Shown here in pieces: positions 35,536 through 44,235 of a DNA stretch of 64,000 nucleotides (positions within the stretch are counted from its first letter, which is position 1; each line of letters starts with the position of its first letter). The DNA comes from CAZLFA01 sp964558665 (GTDB taxonomy: Bacteria; Desulfobacterota; Syntrophia; Syntrophales; PHBD01), in assembly GCA_964558665.1 (NCBI GenBank), contig CAZLFA010000010.1:14980-78979 (forward strand). Direction: 5' to 3'. The translations under genes were made by a program, and so were the position numbers. The notes beneath the pieces are model-generated. The model did not search any database. It was not told the DNA's origin and saw only the letters and a list, made by a program, of their open reading frames with translations.

Positions 35536-36712
35536 TGAAAAGCCCCGTTCTGCCGAATTTTTCAATCTCCGCCTCCTGATATCCCATTTCAAGAAGCACA
35601 TCCCGGGTATGGGCACCGGCTGCTGCAGCCGCATGCCTGTATTCCGGAGGCGTTTCTGAAAACTTGATCGGACTGCCTACCTGCTTCACCGTGCCACCTG
35701 ACGGAAGAGACACTTCCACACACATGCCGCGCTCAATCGCCAGCGCATCATTGAAAACCTCAGACAGGGTCATCACCGGTTCAAAACAGGCGTCCGTCCG
35801 GTTGAAGATTTCAACCCATTCCTTTTTTGTTTTCGTAAGGATAATTTCGCGGATCTCTTTTTTCACTTTCTCTGCATCGCGAGGATTTACGCCGCCGGGA
35901 ATCAGATCCGGCCGGTTGACGGTATTGCAGAAGTTTGTAAAAAACTGCGGTTCCAGGCCGCCGAAACTGACATACTGGCCATCTTTCGTTTCATAGTAGT
36001 CATAGAGGGAACCGCCGTTGAGAAGGTTTTTTTCCCGTTCCGGGTCCTTGTTGTCCACAAGGAATCCGGCCCCGTACATGGCATTGAAGGCTATCATACC
36101 ATCGGTCATCGAGATATCAATGAACTGTCCCATGCCTGTTTGCCGCCGGCAGATGACTGCAGCCAGGATACCGATCACGGCATGGTTGGAACCGGATGCT
36201 ATATCGGCTATCTGCATGCCGACAAGGGACGGTCCGGAATCTTTCTTGCCGCTGTAGGACATAATTCCGGAGCGGGCAATGTAATTCATGTCATGCCCGG
36301 CGCGGTCCCTGAGCGGACCAGTCTGTCCATAACCGGTTATGGAGCAGTAAATAACCGCCGGATTGATTTTTTTCAGGCTTTCGTAATCGAGACCCAGTTT
36401 GGCCATTACCCCCGGCCGGAACTGTTCAATTACGATATCATAATCAGCAAGAAGCTTGTGAACAATCGCGACAGCCCGAACGTCCTTCAGGTTCAAAGCC
36501 ATGCAGCGCTTGTTCCTCCCTAATTGAGTTGAGGCAGCGGAAAGCTTCGTTCCCGGAACGATGGGCGGGAAGAAATCCACCAGGTCCGGCCGTGAACCGG
36601 AAACGATACGGAGAACATCAGCACCAAGATCAGCAAGGACCATCGTGGCATAAGGACCGGGCAACAACGTCGTGAAATCCAAAACCTTCAAACCGTTCAG
36701 CGCTCCCCCCAT
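35531..36712 (-). CDS. CaiB/BaiF-family CoA-transferase
   Basis: 393 residues. LDFTTLLPGPYATMVLADLGADV (about 10-32) is the family N-terminus and the catalytic aspartate is in AGHDMNYIARSG. Class III enzymes move CoA between acyl groups by an anhydride mechanism. It follows the fused hydratase-dehydrogenase gene on the same strand, with a 213-base gap that shows no gene. A role in activating the substrate of that enzyme is an inference. Confidence 0.9.
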   Translation of the reverse strand: MGGALNGLKVLDFTTLLPGPYATMVLADLGADVLRIVSGSRPDLVDFFPPIVPGTKLSAASTQLGRNKRCMALNLKDVRAVAIVHKLLADYDIVIEQFRPGVMAKLGLDYESLKKINPAVIYCSITGYGQTGPLRDRAGHDMNYIARSGIMSYSGKKDSGPSLVGMQIADIASGSNHAVIGILAAVICRRQTGMGQFIDISMTDGMIAFNAMYGAGFLVDNKDPEREKNLLNGGSLYDYYETKDGQYVSFGGLEPQFFTNFCNTVNRPDLIPGGVNPRDAEKVKKEIREIILTKTKKEWVEIFNRTDACFEPVMTLSEVFNDALAIERGMCVEVSLPSGGTVKQVGSPIKFSETPPEYRHAAAAAGAHTRDVLLEMGYQEAEIEKFGRTGLFT

Positions 36713-36925
36713 AACACCCTCCTTTTTTTAGTTGGACGTTTCACATAATCGTTAATTTGCACATGTTCTGATAATCGGTATCGCAAAAATGTTCCGGCGA
36801 TCTCACCGTGCCATGCGTCAGCCCATAAAGCATATTGGCGATCCCCGGTTCCCGGCAGACCTTACCGGCTGTAGTCGTTCACCATCATAAAACAATCTTA
36901 CGACCATCCGTATCAGACCCTCCCG

Positions 36926-39040
36926 TCAAAATTTGAAAAGTTTCTCAATGAGCTGCGATTTCATAAGATCGCCTTCTATCCTGAGTTTGCCTGACGTATA
37001 AGCCTTTATAGCAGTTATTTTCCCGTTCATCATGTCGAGGAAATCACCGGCAGCCATTTTCAAAGTACATGAAGGGCTGCCGTGCACTCCCGCTTCCACT
37101 TTGCACGCACCGTCTCTGACTTCGGCATACCAGTCTCCACCGCCCTCGCCGGAGATGCTGTACTGAAAGACGGCGTTCACACCGGCAGCAGCGCCGGCAT
37201 TGAAGGTGCCCGGCATACCGTCGAAAACAGCCTTGACGCTTGTGATGACTGCGGTTCCGGGAACGGCATCGGTTTTTGCCGCTTTTTTCGGTTTAAAGGC
37301 ATCCATCAGATCTCCGACCAGATCCGTCAACTGCCCATACTCTTTGGCGTCCGTCATATCGGAAATCTTTTCCCAGCCGGCGGCTACATCCTCTACTGCG
37401 GGCATGCTTTTACCGCCGCCGATAACAACACCCTGACCCGTCATGACTGCCGCCCGGTTGTAGTATCCCATGCCTGCATTGTATATATTGCCGGTGACCG
37501 GGCATTGCTCCGAACATAGATAGGCCACCAGCGGCGACACAAACTCCGGCTTCATATTGTCGAGCAGATCCGGCGGCAGGATATCGTCCGTCAGTCTGGA
37601 TGCGGCAATAGGGGCGATCGTGTTCACCTTGATGTTGTATTTGACCCCCTCCAGTTTCAGCGTGTTCATGAAACCAACGAGGCCCATCTTCGCGGAGCTG
37701 TAGTTCGTCTGACCAAAATTTCCGTACAGCCCCGCCGCCGATGTAGTCATCACTATACGGCCGTAACCGTTCTCCCGCATCGCCGCAAAGGCAGGTTTCG
37801 TAACATGATAGGCGCCGCTCAGATGAACATCGATCACAGCGCGCCAGTGATCGGGCTCCATCTTCAGGATGCCCTTGTCTCTCAGAATACCCGCGTTGTT
37901 TATCAGTATATCAACCTTTCCGAAGCTCTTCAGTGCCGTCTGCACTATCGCTTCACCGCCTTCGGGGGTGGCCACATTATCGAAATTGGCCACCGCTTCG
38001 CCGCCGAAGGATTTGATCTCAGCAACCACCTTTTCCGCAGGTGTGTTTGAGCCTGCACCCGAGCCGTCCCTGGCGCTGCCAAAGTCGTTTACCACCACCT
38101 TTGCGCCGCGCCGCGCCAGTTCCAAAGCATAAGTGCGCCCGAGACCGCCGCCCGCTCCCGTTATAACAGCGACGCGACCGTCGAAGCGGATTTCATCTTT
38201 GGGAATATCACCATATTCGAAGATGCCGTTGTCGATGACTGTCTCTCCCGTTTTTGAATTAATCACCCGCCATACGGCATAGCCTTCGCCGACCTTCCAG
38301 ATCAGCACTTTTATCGGATCACCCGGGTAGAGGGTTCTTGAAAAGCGGCAAAACATCCGGCGCGCCTGTTCCGGCCTTCCGGGAATAAGAGTGCCGATGA
38401 GTATGCGGCAGGCAAAACCGTGTGTGCACAGGCCGTGCATGATCGGCTTTTCAAAACCAACCATTCTGGCGAACTCCTGATCCACATGCAGTTGAAAGAC
38501 ATCGCCGGAAAGGCGATAGATAAGGGGCTGGTTTGGTGACGGTGAAGCGTCCACAGTGAAGTCTGCATCCCTCGCGGGAAAATCGACAGTGATCTGCTTT
38601 CCCTCTTCGCCGCCGAAGCCGCCGTCGAGGCGTCCGAAAATTGTTATGGCATTGGTGAAGAGTTTCTTGCCGTTGGAATGGCGGGTTTCCCCTTCTGCAA
38701 CAATCAAAGCCCCTTTATCACCCTTGTCATAGTAGTTGAGTATGCGCCCTTCCGTTGAGAGGGTGCCCGAGGCGGGTATGGGATTGTGAAAAATCAGGTC
38801 CTGCTCGCCGTGCAGAAGACCGGCAATATTAACCCCGGAGGTCGTTGCCGCTAATCCCAGGAAATCGAAGATGGCGGCTATTGAAAAGCTGGGAATCACC
38901 TTCAGGTTTTTTTCATAGACATAATCGATCTCCTCGAATCCCGCCCCGACGCCCAGGGCATAGAGAACAACGTCTTTCCAGTCGTAGGTCTTGGTGATGG
39001 GACCGAGCTTTCTGCCGATTGCCTCCATGTTAAGTGCCAT
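36926..39040 (-). CDS. Fused MaoC hydratase - SDR dehydrogenase - SCP2 protein
   Basis: 704 residues. Residues 1-280 are a double hot-dog 2-enoyl-CoA hydratase 2: the catalytic pair D180 and H185 in SGDVFQLHVD, then GFEKPIMHGLCTHG. Residues about 286-560 are a short-chain dehydrogenase with TGAGGGLG (294-301), NNAG and the Y447/K451 pair. Residues about 600-704 are an SCP2 lipid-binding domain (LRIEGDLMKSQLIEKLF). It resembles peroxisomal MFE-2 but with hydratase first and dehydrogenase second. It would carry out hydration and oxidation of enoyl-CoA in beta-oxidation of fatty acids or sterol/bile-acid side chains. GAGGTATT upstream supports the ATG. Confidence 0.92.
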   Translation of the reverse strand: MALNMEAIGRKLGPITKTYDWKDVVLYALGVGAGFEEIDYVYEKNLKVIPSFSIAAIFDFLGLAATTSGVNIAGLLHGEQDLIFHNPIPASGTLSTEGRILNYYDKGDKGALIVAEGETRHSNGKKLFTNAITIFGRLDGGFGGEEGKQITVDFPARDADFTVDASPSPNQPLIYRLSGDVFQLHVDQEFARMVGFEKPIMHGLCTHGFACRILIGTLIPGRPEQARRMFCRFSRTLYPGDPIKVLIWKVGEGYAVWRVINSKTGETVIDNGIFEYGDIPKDEIRFDGRVAVITGAGGGLGRTYALELARRGAKVVVNDFGSARDGSGAGSNTPAEKVVAEIKSFGGEAVANFDNVATPEGGEAIVQTALKSFGKVDILINNAGILRDKGILKMEPDHWRAVIDVHLSGAYHVTKPAFAAMRENGYGRIVMTTSAAGLYGNFGQTNYSSAKMGLVGFMNTLKLEGVKYNIKVNTIAPIAASRLTDDILPPDLLDNMKPEFVSPLVAYLCSEQCPVTGNIYNAGMGYYNRAAVMTGQGVVIGGGKSMPAVEDVAAGWEKISDMTDAKEYGQLTDLVGDLMDAFKPKKAAKTDAVPGTAVITSVKAVFDGMPGTFNAGAAAGVNAVFQYSISGEGGGDWYAEVRDGACKVEAGVHGSPSCTLKMAAGDFLDMMNGKITAIKAYTSGKLRIEGDLMKSQLIEKLFKF

Positions 39041-39102
39041 GTGTTAATACCTCCTCAATATTTAACTGAACGGATAATGATTGAAAAAGAGCTTCGACGA
39101 AA

Positions 39103-39771
39103 TTAACTTTTGGTTTTCTGTCTGTTTATCTCCCGCTCCACAAAGGCAGGACACAGAACGAACCTCAGGGTTTCCTTCACAAGTTTGATGTAGTCATCCC
39201 TTTCCAGGCCGACCATGGCGCGAAAGGAGTTTTCCCCGGAAACAAAGGTATAGATGGCCGTCATTACGACGAGGACTTCCATCCTGGCGCGAGGCGTTGC
39301 CTGCCCGGCATCTTTTGTCAAATTCATGGAGCGTGCTATGTTGCCTGTAAATTCCGGGACTTTGAAATCGAGAACAGTTTCGTGCCTGGTTTTTCCGATA
39401 TAGCGGTAGAGGATGAGGCTTGATATTTCAGGATGGGCAAAAAGGTAGTCCGTTGTCATGTCAATAGCGACCGGCAGGCGTTCCGCCAGCGACTTGCCGT
39501 GAATAACCTTTTCCACATCGATCAGACACTGCCCCAGATCGTTGTTGACATCATGAACAACGGCTTCATAGAGGTCTTTCTTTTCACCCCAGTGATAGTG
39601 AAGAGTGGAGATATCGATGCCCACTTCCTGGGCAATCATGCGGGTGGTGGTGCCGTGAAATCCATATTCGCCGAAGATCCGGCGGGCAGAGGCCAGGATG
39701 CGTGCCTTCATGGATTCAGGGTCTTTGCGGGCTTTCTGCAGGGGGCTTTCCATCGGTCGGTTCCATCTCAT
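39103..39771 (-). CDS. TetR/AcrR-family transcriptional regulator
   Basis: 222 residues. The helix-turn-helix is at about 24-66 (ILASARRIFGEYGFHGTTTRMIAQEVGIDISTLHYHWGEKKDLYEAV). A start at 39753 is also possible. A perfect palindrome lies directly upstream, between the promoter -10 and the start codon, so autorepression is likely. The fused hydratase-dehydrogenase starts 62 bases downstream on the same strand and is the probable target; the ligand may be an acyl-CoA (inference). Confidence 0.9.
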   Translation of the reverse strand: MRWNRPMESPLQKARKDPESMKARILASARRIFGEYGFHGTTTRMIAQEVGIDISTLHYHWGEKKDLYEAVVHDVNNDLGQCLIDVEKVIHGKSLAERLPVAIDMTTDYLFAHPEISSLILYRYIGKTRHETVLDFKVPEFTGNIARSMNLTKDAGQATPRARMEVLVVMTAIYTFVSGENSFRAMVGLERDDYIKLVKETLRFVLCPAFVEREINRQKTKS

Positions 39772-39774
39772 GCT

Positions 39775-39790
39775 TCCATCATATGATGGA
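39775..39790. promoter_or_regulatory. Palindromic operator, probably for the TetR protein
   Basis: TCCATCATATGATGGA is a perfect 16-base palindrome, located 3-18 bases from the TetR start and just after the -10 box of its promoter, the usual position for an autoregulatory operator. Confidence 0.65.
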
Positions 39791-39792
39791 TT

Positions 39793-39821
39793 TTTATGCC
39801 AGCCTCACAGATAATTGTCAA
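39793..39821 (-). promoter_or_regulatory. Promoter of the TetR - hydratase/dehydrogenase unit
   Basis: On the minus strand TTGACA (39821-39816), 17-base spacer, CATAAA (39798-39793). The palindrome at 39775-39790 covers the likely transcription start. Confidence 0.6.
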
Positions 39822-39943
39822 GAATAAATCATTTATAAGAATAAGATATATTGCTCTGAAAAGGCATTTTGAATAAAGATTTGAACTTAAAAAATGGTCA
39901 CATAATTGATTTCATTAATTCTAATCAGAGCCCTTTTCCCTTG

Positions 39944-39962
39944 ACTTAGTTTATGACTTAGT
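39944..39962. promoter_or_regulatory. Possible operator of the Phd/VapC pair
   Basis: ACTTAGT occurs twice in direct orientation (39944-39950 and 39956-39962), 12 bases apart, overlapping a TTGACT -35-like hexamer 25-45 bases before the antitoxin. Phd-type antitoxins bind repeated operators of this kind. Confidence 0.35.
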
Positions 39963-39987
39963 CCATAGTTATATCAAGAGGTATAAT

Positions 39988-40218
39988 ATGCAAGTAAACA
40001 TTCATGAAGCAAAAACACAGTTTTCACGACTACTCACCCGGGTTGAAGGTGGAGAAGAAGTTATCATCGCCAAAGCGGGGAAACCGGTGGCAAAGCTGGT
40101 CCCGATATCTACATTGCCTTCCCAGCGGCTCCCCGGAACAGCCAAAGGCAAAATCCTGGTGCACGATAACTTTGACGAACCGCTTCCTGATTCGGTTATG
40201 AAGGCTTTCGAATCATGA
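39988..40218 (+). CDS. Phd/YefM-family antitoxin
   Basis: 76 residues. MQVNIHEAKTQFSRLLTRVEGGEEVIIAKAGKPVAKLVPI is the classic Phd/YefM DNA-binding and dimerisation half; the C-terminal 30 residues (LVHDNFDEPLPDSVMKAFES) match the toxin-binding tail. The stop overlaps the toxin start (ATGA). Confidence 0.93.
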   Translation: MQVNIHEAKTQFSRLLTRVEGGEEVIIAKAGKPVAKLVPISTLPSQRLPGTAKGKILVHDNFDEPLPDSVMKAFES

Positions 40219-40601
40219 ATGTCCTTCTGGATACCCATGCATTTCTGTGGTGGATTACCGACAATGATGAGCTGTCTCCACGAGCTCGTGAAGTCATAAC
40301 CGATGGCCGCAATGAACTTTTTTTAAGTGCTGCATCTGGCTGGGAAATCAGTATCAAAACACGTCTCGGCAGGATTGATTTTCCAAAAGCACCGGACAAA
40401 TTTCTGATTCACCATTTATCAGTAAACGGCATCACCCCTCTATCCATCTCCATACAGCATGCATTGCAGGTACTCAACCTGCCCGATATACACAGGGACC
40501 CCTTTGATAGGATTATTGTTGCACAGGCCATACTGGAAAAAATGACCATTCTGACCAGAGATGCTTATATCAAGCGATATGATGTTTCAACTTGCTGGTA
40601 A
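40215..40601 (+). CDS. VapC-like PIN-domain ribonuclease toxin
   Basis: 128 residues. Acidic catalytic residues appear in MNVLLDTHAFLWWITD (Asp6), SGWEISIK (Glu), and HRDPFDRIIVAQA (Asp pair). This PIN subgroup pairs with Phd/YefM antitoxins and cleaves RNA. The antitoxin overlaps by 4 bases. Confidence 0.92.
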   Translation: MNVLLDTHAFLWWITDNDELSPRAREVITDGRNELFLSAASGWEISIKTRLGRIDFPKAPDKFLIHHLSVNGITPLSISIQHALQVLNLPDIHRDPFDRIIVAQAILEKMTILTRDAYIKRYDVSTCW

Positions 40602-40657
40602 AAGGCATAATGCCAGCAACAGTAGTAATCAACCGTATCACAATAAAAGGAGAATAG

Positions 40658-41077
40658 ATGAAACCGCGAATCAACATGATCACGCTGGGCGTTAAGGATA
40701 TGGAAAAGGCAATTCAGTTTTACGAAAACGGGCTTGGGTTTCCCCGGATGCCTTTTGAGGGAGGCGCAGCTTTTTTCACCCTGAACGGTTCATGGCTCTC
40801 ATTGTATCCATGGGATGCCCTTGCGGAAGATGCAATGACGGATGCAAAAGGGACCGGCTTTCGCGGGATAACCCTGGCTCACGTTTTATCCAGCAAAGAA
40901 GAGGTCGACGAAATTATTGCCAGGGCGGTCAAATCCGGGGGCACGCTTATCAAACCTGCACAGGATGTTTTCTGGGGCGGTTACTCGGGATATTTCGCCG
41001 ATCCTGACGGACATTTATGGGAGATAGCCTGGAACCCGCATTTCTGGCCGGGTCCCGGCGATGAATCCGGCGCATGA
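40658..41077 (+). CDS. VOC/glyoxalase-superfamily protein
   Basis: 139 residues, two beta-alpha-beta-beta-beta units. NMITLGVKDMEKAIQFYENGLGFPRM and the closing GYFADPDGHLWEIAWNP are typical. The metal-binding His/Glu of the second half (GHLWEIAW) are present. Substrate unknown. AAAGGAG precedes the ATG. Confidence 0.88.
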   Translation: MKPRINMITLGVKDMEKAIQFYENGLGFPRMPFEGGAAFFTLNGSWLSLYPWDALAEDAMTDAKGTGFRGITLAHVLSSKEEVDEIIARAVKSGGTLIKPAQDVFWGGYSGYFADPDGHLWEIAWNPHFWPGPGDESGA

Positions 41078-41208
41078 ATGCTTAAGCGCAGCCGGAATAT
41101 GCACTTCATTTTCCATGTGTGATTGTAAATACTGTCACATAAGTGTGTTTTATAAATAGTGATGAGAAATCGGTCAATCCTCTGAACCCAAGAGAAAGGA
41201 TCTGCATT

Positions 41209-41445
41209 ATGACAAAGCGAACGAAGAAATCCGAAATAGACATCGAGAAAGGGTATCCCGCAAAACAATATGCAGCAAAGCTCAGGCGGCTGGCCGATTG
41301 CATTGAACAAGACAAAGTGTTTCGCATACAGATTGCGGGAGAACGCGTGACTGTCCCTCCCCACGCCATCATAAATATCGAGCACGAGCGTGAAGGTAAT
41401 TTCGAAGAAATCGAATTTCAAATCAAATGGAAAAATCTGAAGTAA
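41209..41445 (+). CDS. Amphi-Trp domain protein
   Basis: 78 residues. The ATG at 41209 is chosen because AGAAAGGA lies about 10 bases upstream; an in-frame ATG at 41143 lacks a site. The sequence (YAAKLRRLADCIEQDKVFRIQIAGERVTVP, then EFQIKWKN) fits the small amphi-Trp domain, named for amphipathic strands ending in W. Function unknown. Confidence 0.7.
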   Translation: MTKRTKKSEIDIEKGYPAKQYAAKLRRLADCIEQDKVFRIQIAGERVTVPPHAIINIEHEREGNFEEIEFQIKWKNLK

Positions 41446-41506
41446 CCGGCAGGCAAGACTTCTCCAATTATTGGGCCGCTGTACTTTGTAATGAGGTGCA
41501 TAAGCA

Positions 41507-42313
41507 ATGAGAATATTCAAAATATGGCGCATGGCAGAGGCAAAGGTAATAATTGACGGCGCCGAAAAACTTATTACCTGCGCCGGCGGATCAAACCACT
41601 CGGAGGCGGATGCTTTAGCAGACGGCATGAGACGCCTTGAGTCAGTCAAGCAGCGTATCGGGGGAATTAAGACGCAAAAGGGAAGCGACTACGAAGGGGA
41701 TATCCGTGAGGAACCACTCAATTGTTTAGACAGCCGGAACATTATCACCAGAAATCGCTATGGAGCGGAGGTCTTGAATACCACTTCATGCATGTTCATT
41801 GATATCGATGAACCCGTACTGCGTATATGGCAGATATTCAAAAGGCTGAAAACCAGAGAACAAAAGAAAAAAGCGATCCTCAAGTTTCTCGATTCGAGAC
41901 TTAAAAAAGCGGACCTCAAAGGATACGGCATCAGAATATATGAAACGCACAGCGGCATCAGGGTTATCCTTGACGGGGAGGCCATGGATCCCCGATCCAG
42001 GGATGCCAGGAAGTTGTTGAAGAGTTTCAATGCCGACTGGCTCTATGTCACTTTGTGCGGAAAGCAAAACTGTTACCGCGCCCGGCTGACACCGAAGCCT
42101 CACAGAATCAAGATGAACACTATTCGTCTGCGCTATCCTTATGAAGTCAGTGATCTGGAACTTATAAAGACATGGACGAAAGAATATGAGAAAAAAAGCA
42201 GGAACTACGCCTCATGCCGACTAATAAATGTAGTGGGCTCCACAACCACATCGCTGACAGTTCAATACCATGACGAACGAACAGGAGCCCACTCCGATCT
42301 CCCGCTGGCATGA
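41507..42313 (+). CDS. Conserved hypothetical protein with DxD motif
   Basis: 268 residues, not assigned. A central TTSCMFIDIDEP (about 93-104) places two aspartates at the end of a strand, followed 45 residues later by GIRIYETHSGIRVIL and then by LYVTLCGKQNCYRARLTPKPHRI. The spacing faintly recalls archaeo-eukaryotic primase/polymerase motifs (acidic DxD then a G-containing strand), but no SxH motif is seen, so this is only a suggestion. GAGGTG lies about 10 bases before the ATG; a second start at residue 9 is possible. Confidence 0.75.
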   Translation: MRIFKIWRMAEAKVIIDGAEKLITCAGGSNHSEADALADGMRRLESVKQRIGGIKTQKGSDYEGDIREEPLNCLDSRNIITRNRYGAEVLNTTSCMFIDIDEPVLRIWQIFKRLKTREQKKKAILKFLDSRLKKADLKGYGIRIYETHSGIRVILDGEAMDPRSRDARKLLKSFNADWLYVTLCGKQNCYRARLTPKPHRIKMNTIRLRYPYEVSDLELIKTWTKEYEKKSRNYASCRLINVVGSTTTSLTVQYHDERTGAHSDLPLA

Positions 42314-42385
42314 ACGCGAATGACATCCTGACTGCCCGGGTTAAGTAATGATCCGGTCAGGCACACCGATCCATAAACGAATCAT

Positions 42386-42411
42386 AGTTAGTTTCCGTCC
42401 GGAAACTAACT
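42386..42411. repeat. Family B palindromic element
   Basis: AGTTAGTTTCC (42386-42396) pairs perfectly with GGAAACTAACT (42401-42411) around GTCC. It contains the TAG stop (42408-42406) of the leftward HAD gene. Confidence 0.65.
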
Positions 42412-43044
42412 AATCTTCAGCAGATCGTCCGGTTTCTCCGCAAGAAAATCCGGGTTAGACGCGATAAGCCTTTCCCTGTCGTGCCATCCCCAGGTTACAG
42501 CCACTGAACGGACACCGGCCTGTTTTGCTTCCAGGATATCGCCGACCGTGTCGCCTATATAAAAGGTTTCTTCCCTGCCGACGCCGTATTTTTCCATGGC
42601 ATAGTCAATCTTTTTCCGCTTGCTTAAATCGAAATCCGATCCCAGTATTTCCTTGAAGGCGCCGTTATAGCTGTATTTCTTCAACGCATGCCTGATCGCA
42701 TCCGAGGCGTTAGACGAAATAATCAGCAGCACGCTTTCATTTTCCATTCTCTCCAGAACCGGAAAAATCTCTTTGTACGGCTTGATTTCGTCAAAGTTTA
42801 CACCGGCAAGGATGTCCACCGACGCCTCCATAAAGGCCTTCAGATCAACACCCTTTTTTTCGATTGCCTCATAAAAATTTTCATTGAAAAGATCGAGAAA
42901 ATCCTCTCTGCTTTTCACTACCTGCTGCCCTATCTTTTCCAGGCACAGCCTGACCGTACGTTCATAGACATCCAGAGATGAAACCAAAACGCCGTCAAAA
43001 TCAAATAAAAAAAGTCTTTTGGCAGATTGCACTATATTCGACAC
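42406..43044 (-). CDS. HAD-superfamily phosphatase (phosphoglycolate phosphatase-like)
   Basis: 212 residues. Nucleophile motif LFLFDFDGVLVSS (Asp about 15), motif II LIISSNAS, and motif IV YIGDTVGDILEAKQAG, with a helical cap between. Typical phosphoglycolate-phosphatase-like hydrolase; true substrate unknown. It begins 8 bases after the channel-like gene, so cotranscription is likely. Confidence 0.9.
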   Translation of the reverse strand: MSNIVQSAKRLFLFDFDGVLVSSLDVYERTVRLCLEKIGQQVVKSREDFLDLFNENFYEAIEKKGVDLKAFMEASVDILAGVNFDEIKPYKEIFPVLERMENESVLLIISSNASDAIRHALKKYSYNGAFKEILGSDFDLSKRKKIDYAMEKYGVGREETFYIGDTVGDILEAKQAGVRSVAVTWGWHDRERLIASNPDFLAEKPDDLLKIS

Positions 43045-43052
43045 CTTTCCGA

Positions 43053-44207
43053 TTATTCAGATGATTTCCATCCTTTTCTATCTCTACCGCGCAGAATGGG
43101 CTTGGCGGCAAAATCCTTGTCCAAACCGTAGCGGTTCAATATCGACTCCCATGAAGGCCCTTCCATAACACTGAGCATGGCTATGCTGACGGGTTTGCGC
43201 AATGTGCTGTTCCCGGGCATGCCAAAACCAATGGACAGTGGTTTCAAGCCTGTCACCTGCACTTTTATTTTTCCTCTATACCGGCCTTCGGCATAATAAT
43301 GAAGAGTCACTTCATCGTATAAAAATCCTTCAATCTTTTTTTCAAAAAGTGCTCTCAACGCGGCTTCCTCATCCTTGAAGGATGTTGTTCGTCCGCCCAG
43401 CATTGTTGCAAATGATGTAGTTATGTCACTTGTCACTGTTCCCAGATGCATATTCCGCAGTTTGTCCGCACTTATTTTCTTTTCCCCCTCATGCGATAAA
43501 GTGAGCGAAGAACTCAATGAAGCAATCAGAGCGCTCAATGCCAGGGCGCATACCATCATCCAGACAAGTCCCAGCACGCGTCCGGTCAGAGATTTTAAAC
43601 TTATTCCAAAACAGACTCCGGAAGCCAGTGTCGAACCGACCCAGTAAATACCGGAGCCGACACCCTTTACAACGCCCTGTCCAAAATGTTCCGGATTGCT
43701 TTTACGCTCTATCATCCAGAACAAAAATCCCAGCACAAAAAGCACAAGCACAAGGACAAGCAGGATTTTCAGGGTACTCCATGAAAAGAAAATTTTCAAA
43801 GCGGCAAACCATGGGTGATCATCACTGTCGTGAAGAGTTGCCACTGCGAGGTGTGTGCTGCCGAAAGGAGTCGTCATCTCATAAAGCCGTTCACGCTCGG
43901 ATGTAATGTACATGGCACAGATGGAAAAATCGATCGTACCCCTGCTCAGGGCATCAATTGATTCTTCAAACGTCATCTCCTTGAAGGTATAACTGATTTT
44001 AAGATCACTGGTGATAATTTTCCACAGATCGACATTCAAACCTATCCATTGTCCCTGATCATTTTTATATGAAAAGGGCGGATCGTGAGTGATTGCGACA
44101 ACCAGTCTTTTTCCCTCAACGGCCGCAGGAGCGCCTTGCGCGGCACCGGTCAGCACGCCTGCACTCAAGAATATAAAACACAGGATCAATAAAAGTTTAC
44201 GCCTCAT
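43053..44207 (-). CDS. Prokaryotic ionotropic-glutamate-receptor-like protein
   Basis: 384 residues. Signal peptide (1-26), first ligand lobe (about 33-128; DPPFSYKNDQGQWIGLNVDL), membrane helix (about 143-164), re-entrant pore-like segment (about 185-202), second membrane helix (about 210-235), then the second ligand lobe (about 243-365). This is the S1-M1-P-M2-S2 layout of GluR0-type receptors, not a soluble binding protein. The potassium-filter TVGYGD is absent; the segment reads STLASGVCFG. It may be a channel of other selectivity or a non-conducting receptor. Fourth from last in a leftward run after mtnA. Confidence 0.85.
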   Translation of the reverse strand: MRRKLLLILCFIFLSAGVLTGAAQGAPAAVEGKRLVVAITHDPPFSYKNDQGQWIGLNVDLWKIITSDLKISYTFKEMTFEESIDALSRGTIDFSICAMYITSERERLYEMTTPFGSTHLAVATLHDSDDHPWFAALKIFFSWSTLKILLVLVLVLFVLGFLFWMIERKSNPEHFGQGVVKGVGSGIYWVGSTLASGVCFGISLKSLTGRVLGLVWMMVCALALSALIASLSSSLTLSHEGEKKISADKLRNMHLGTVTSDITTSFATMLGGRTTSFKDEEAALRALFEKKIEGFLYDEVTLHYYAEGRYRGKIKVQVTGLKPLSIGFGMPGNSTLRKPVSIAMLSVMEGPSWESILNRYGLDKDFAAKPILRGRDRKGWKSSE

Positions 44208-44235
44208 GGAAATACCTTCATTGCATCATTGGCGG

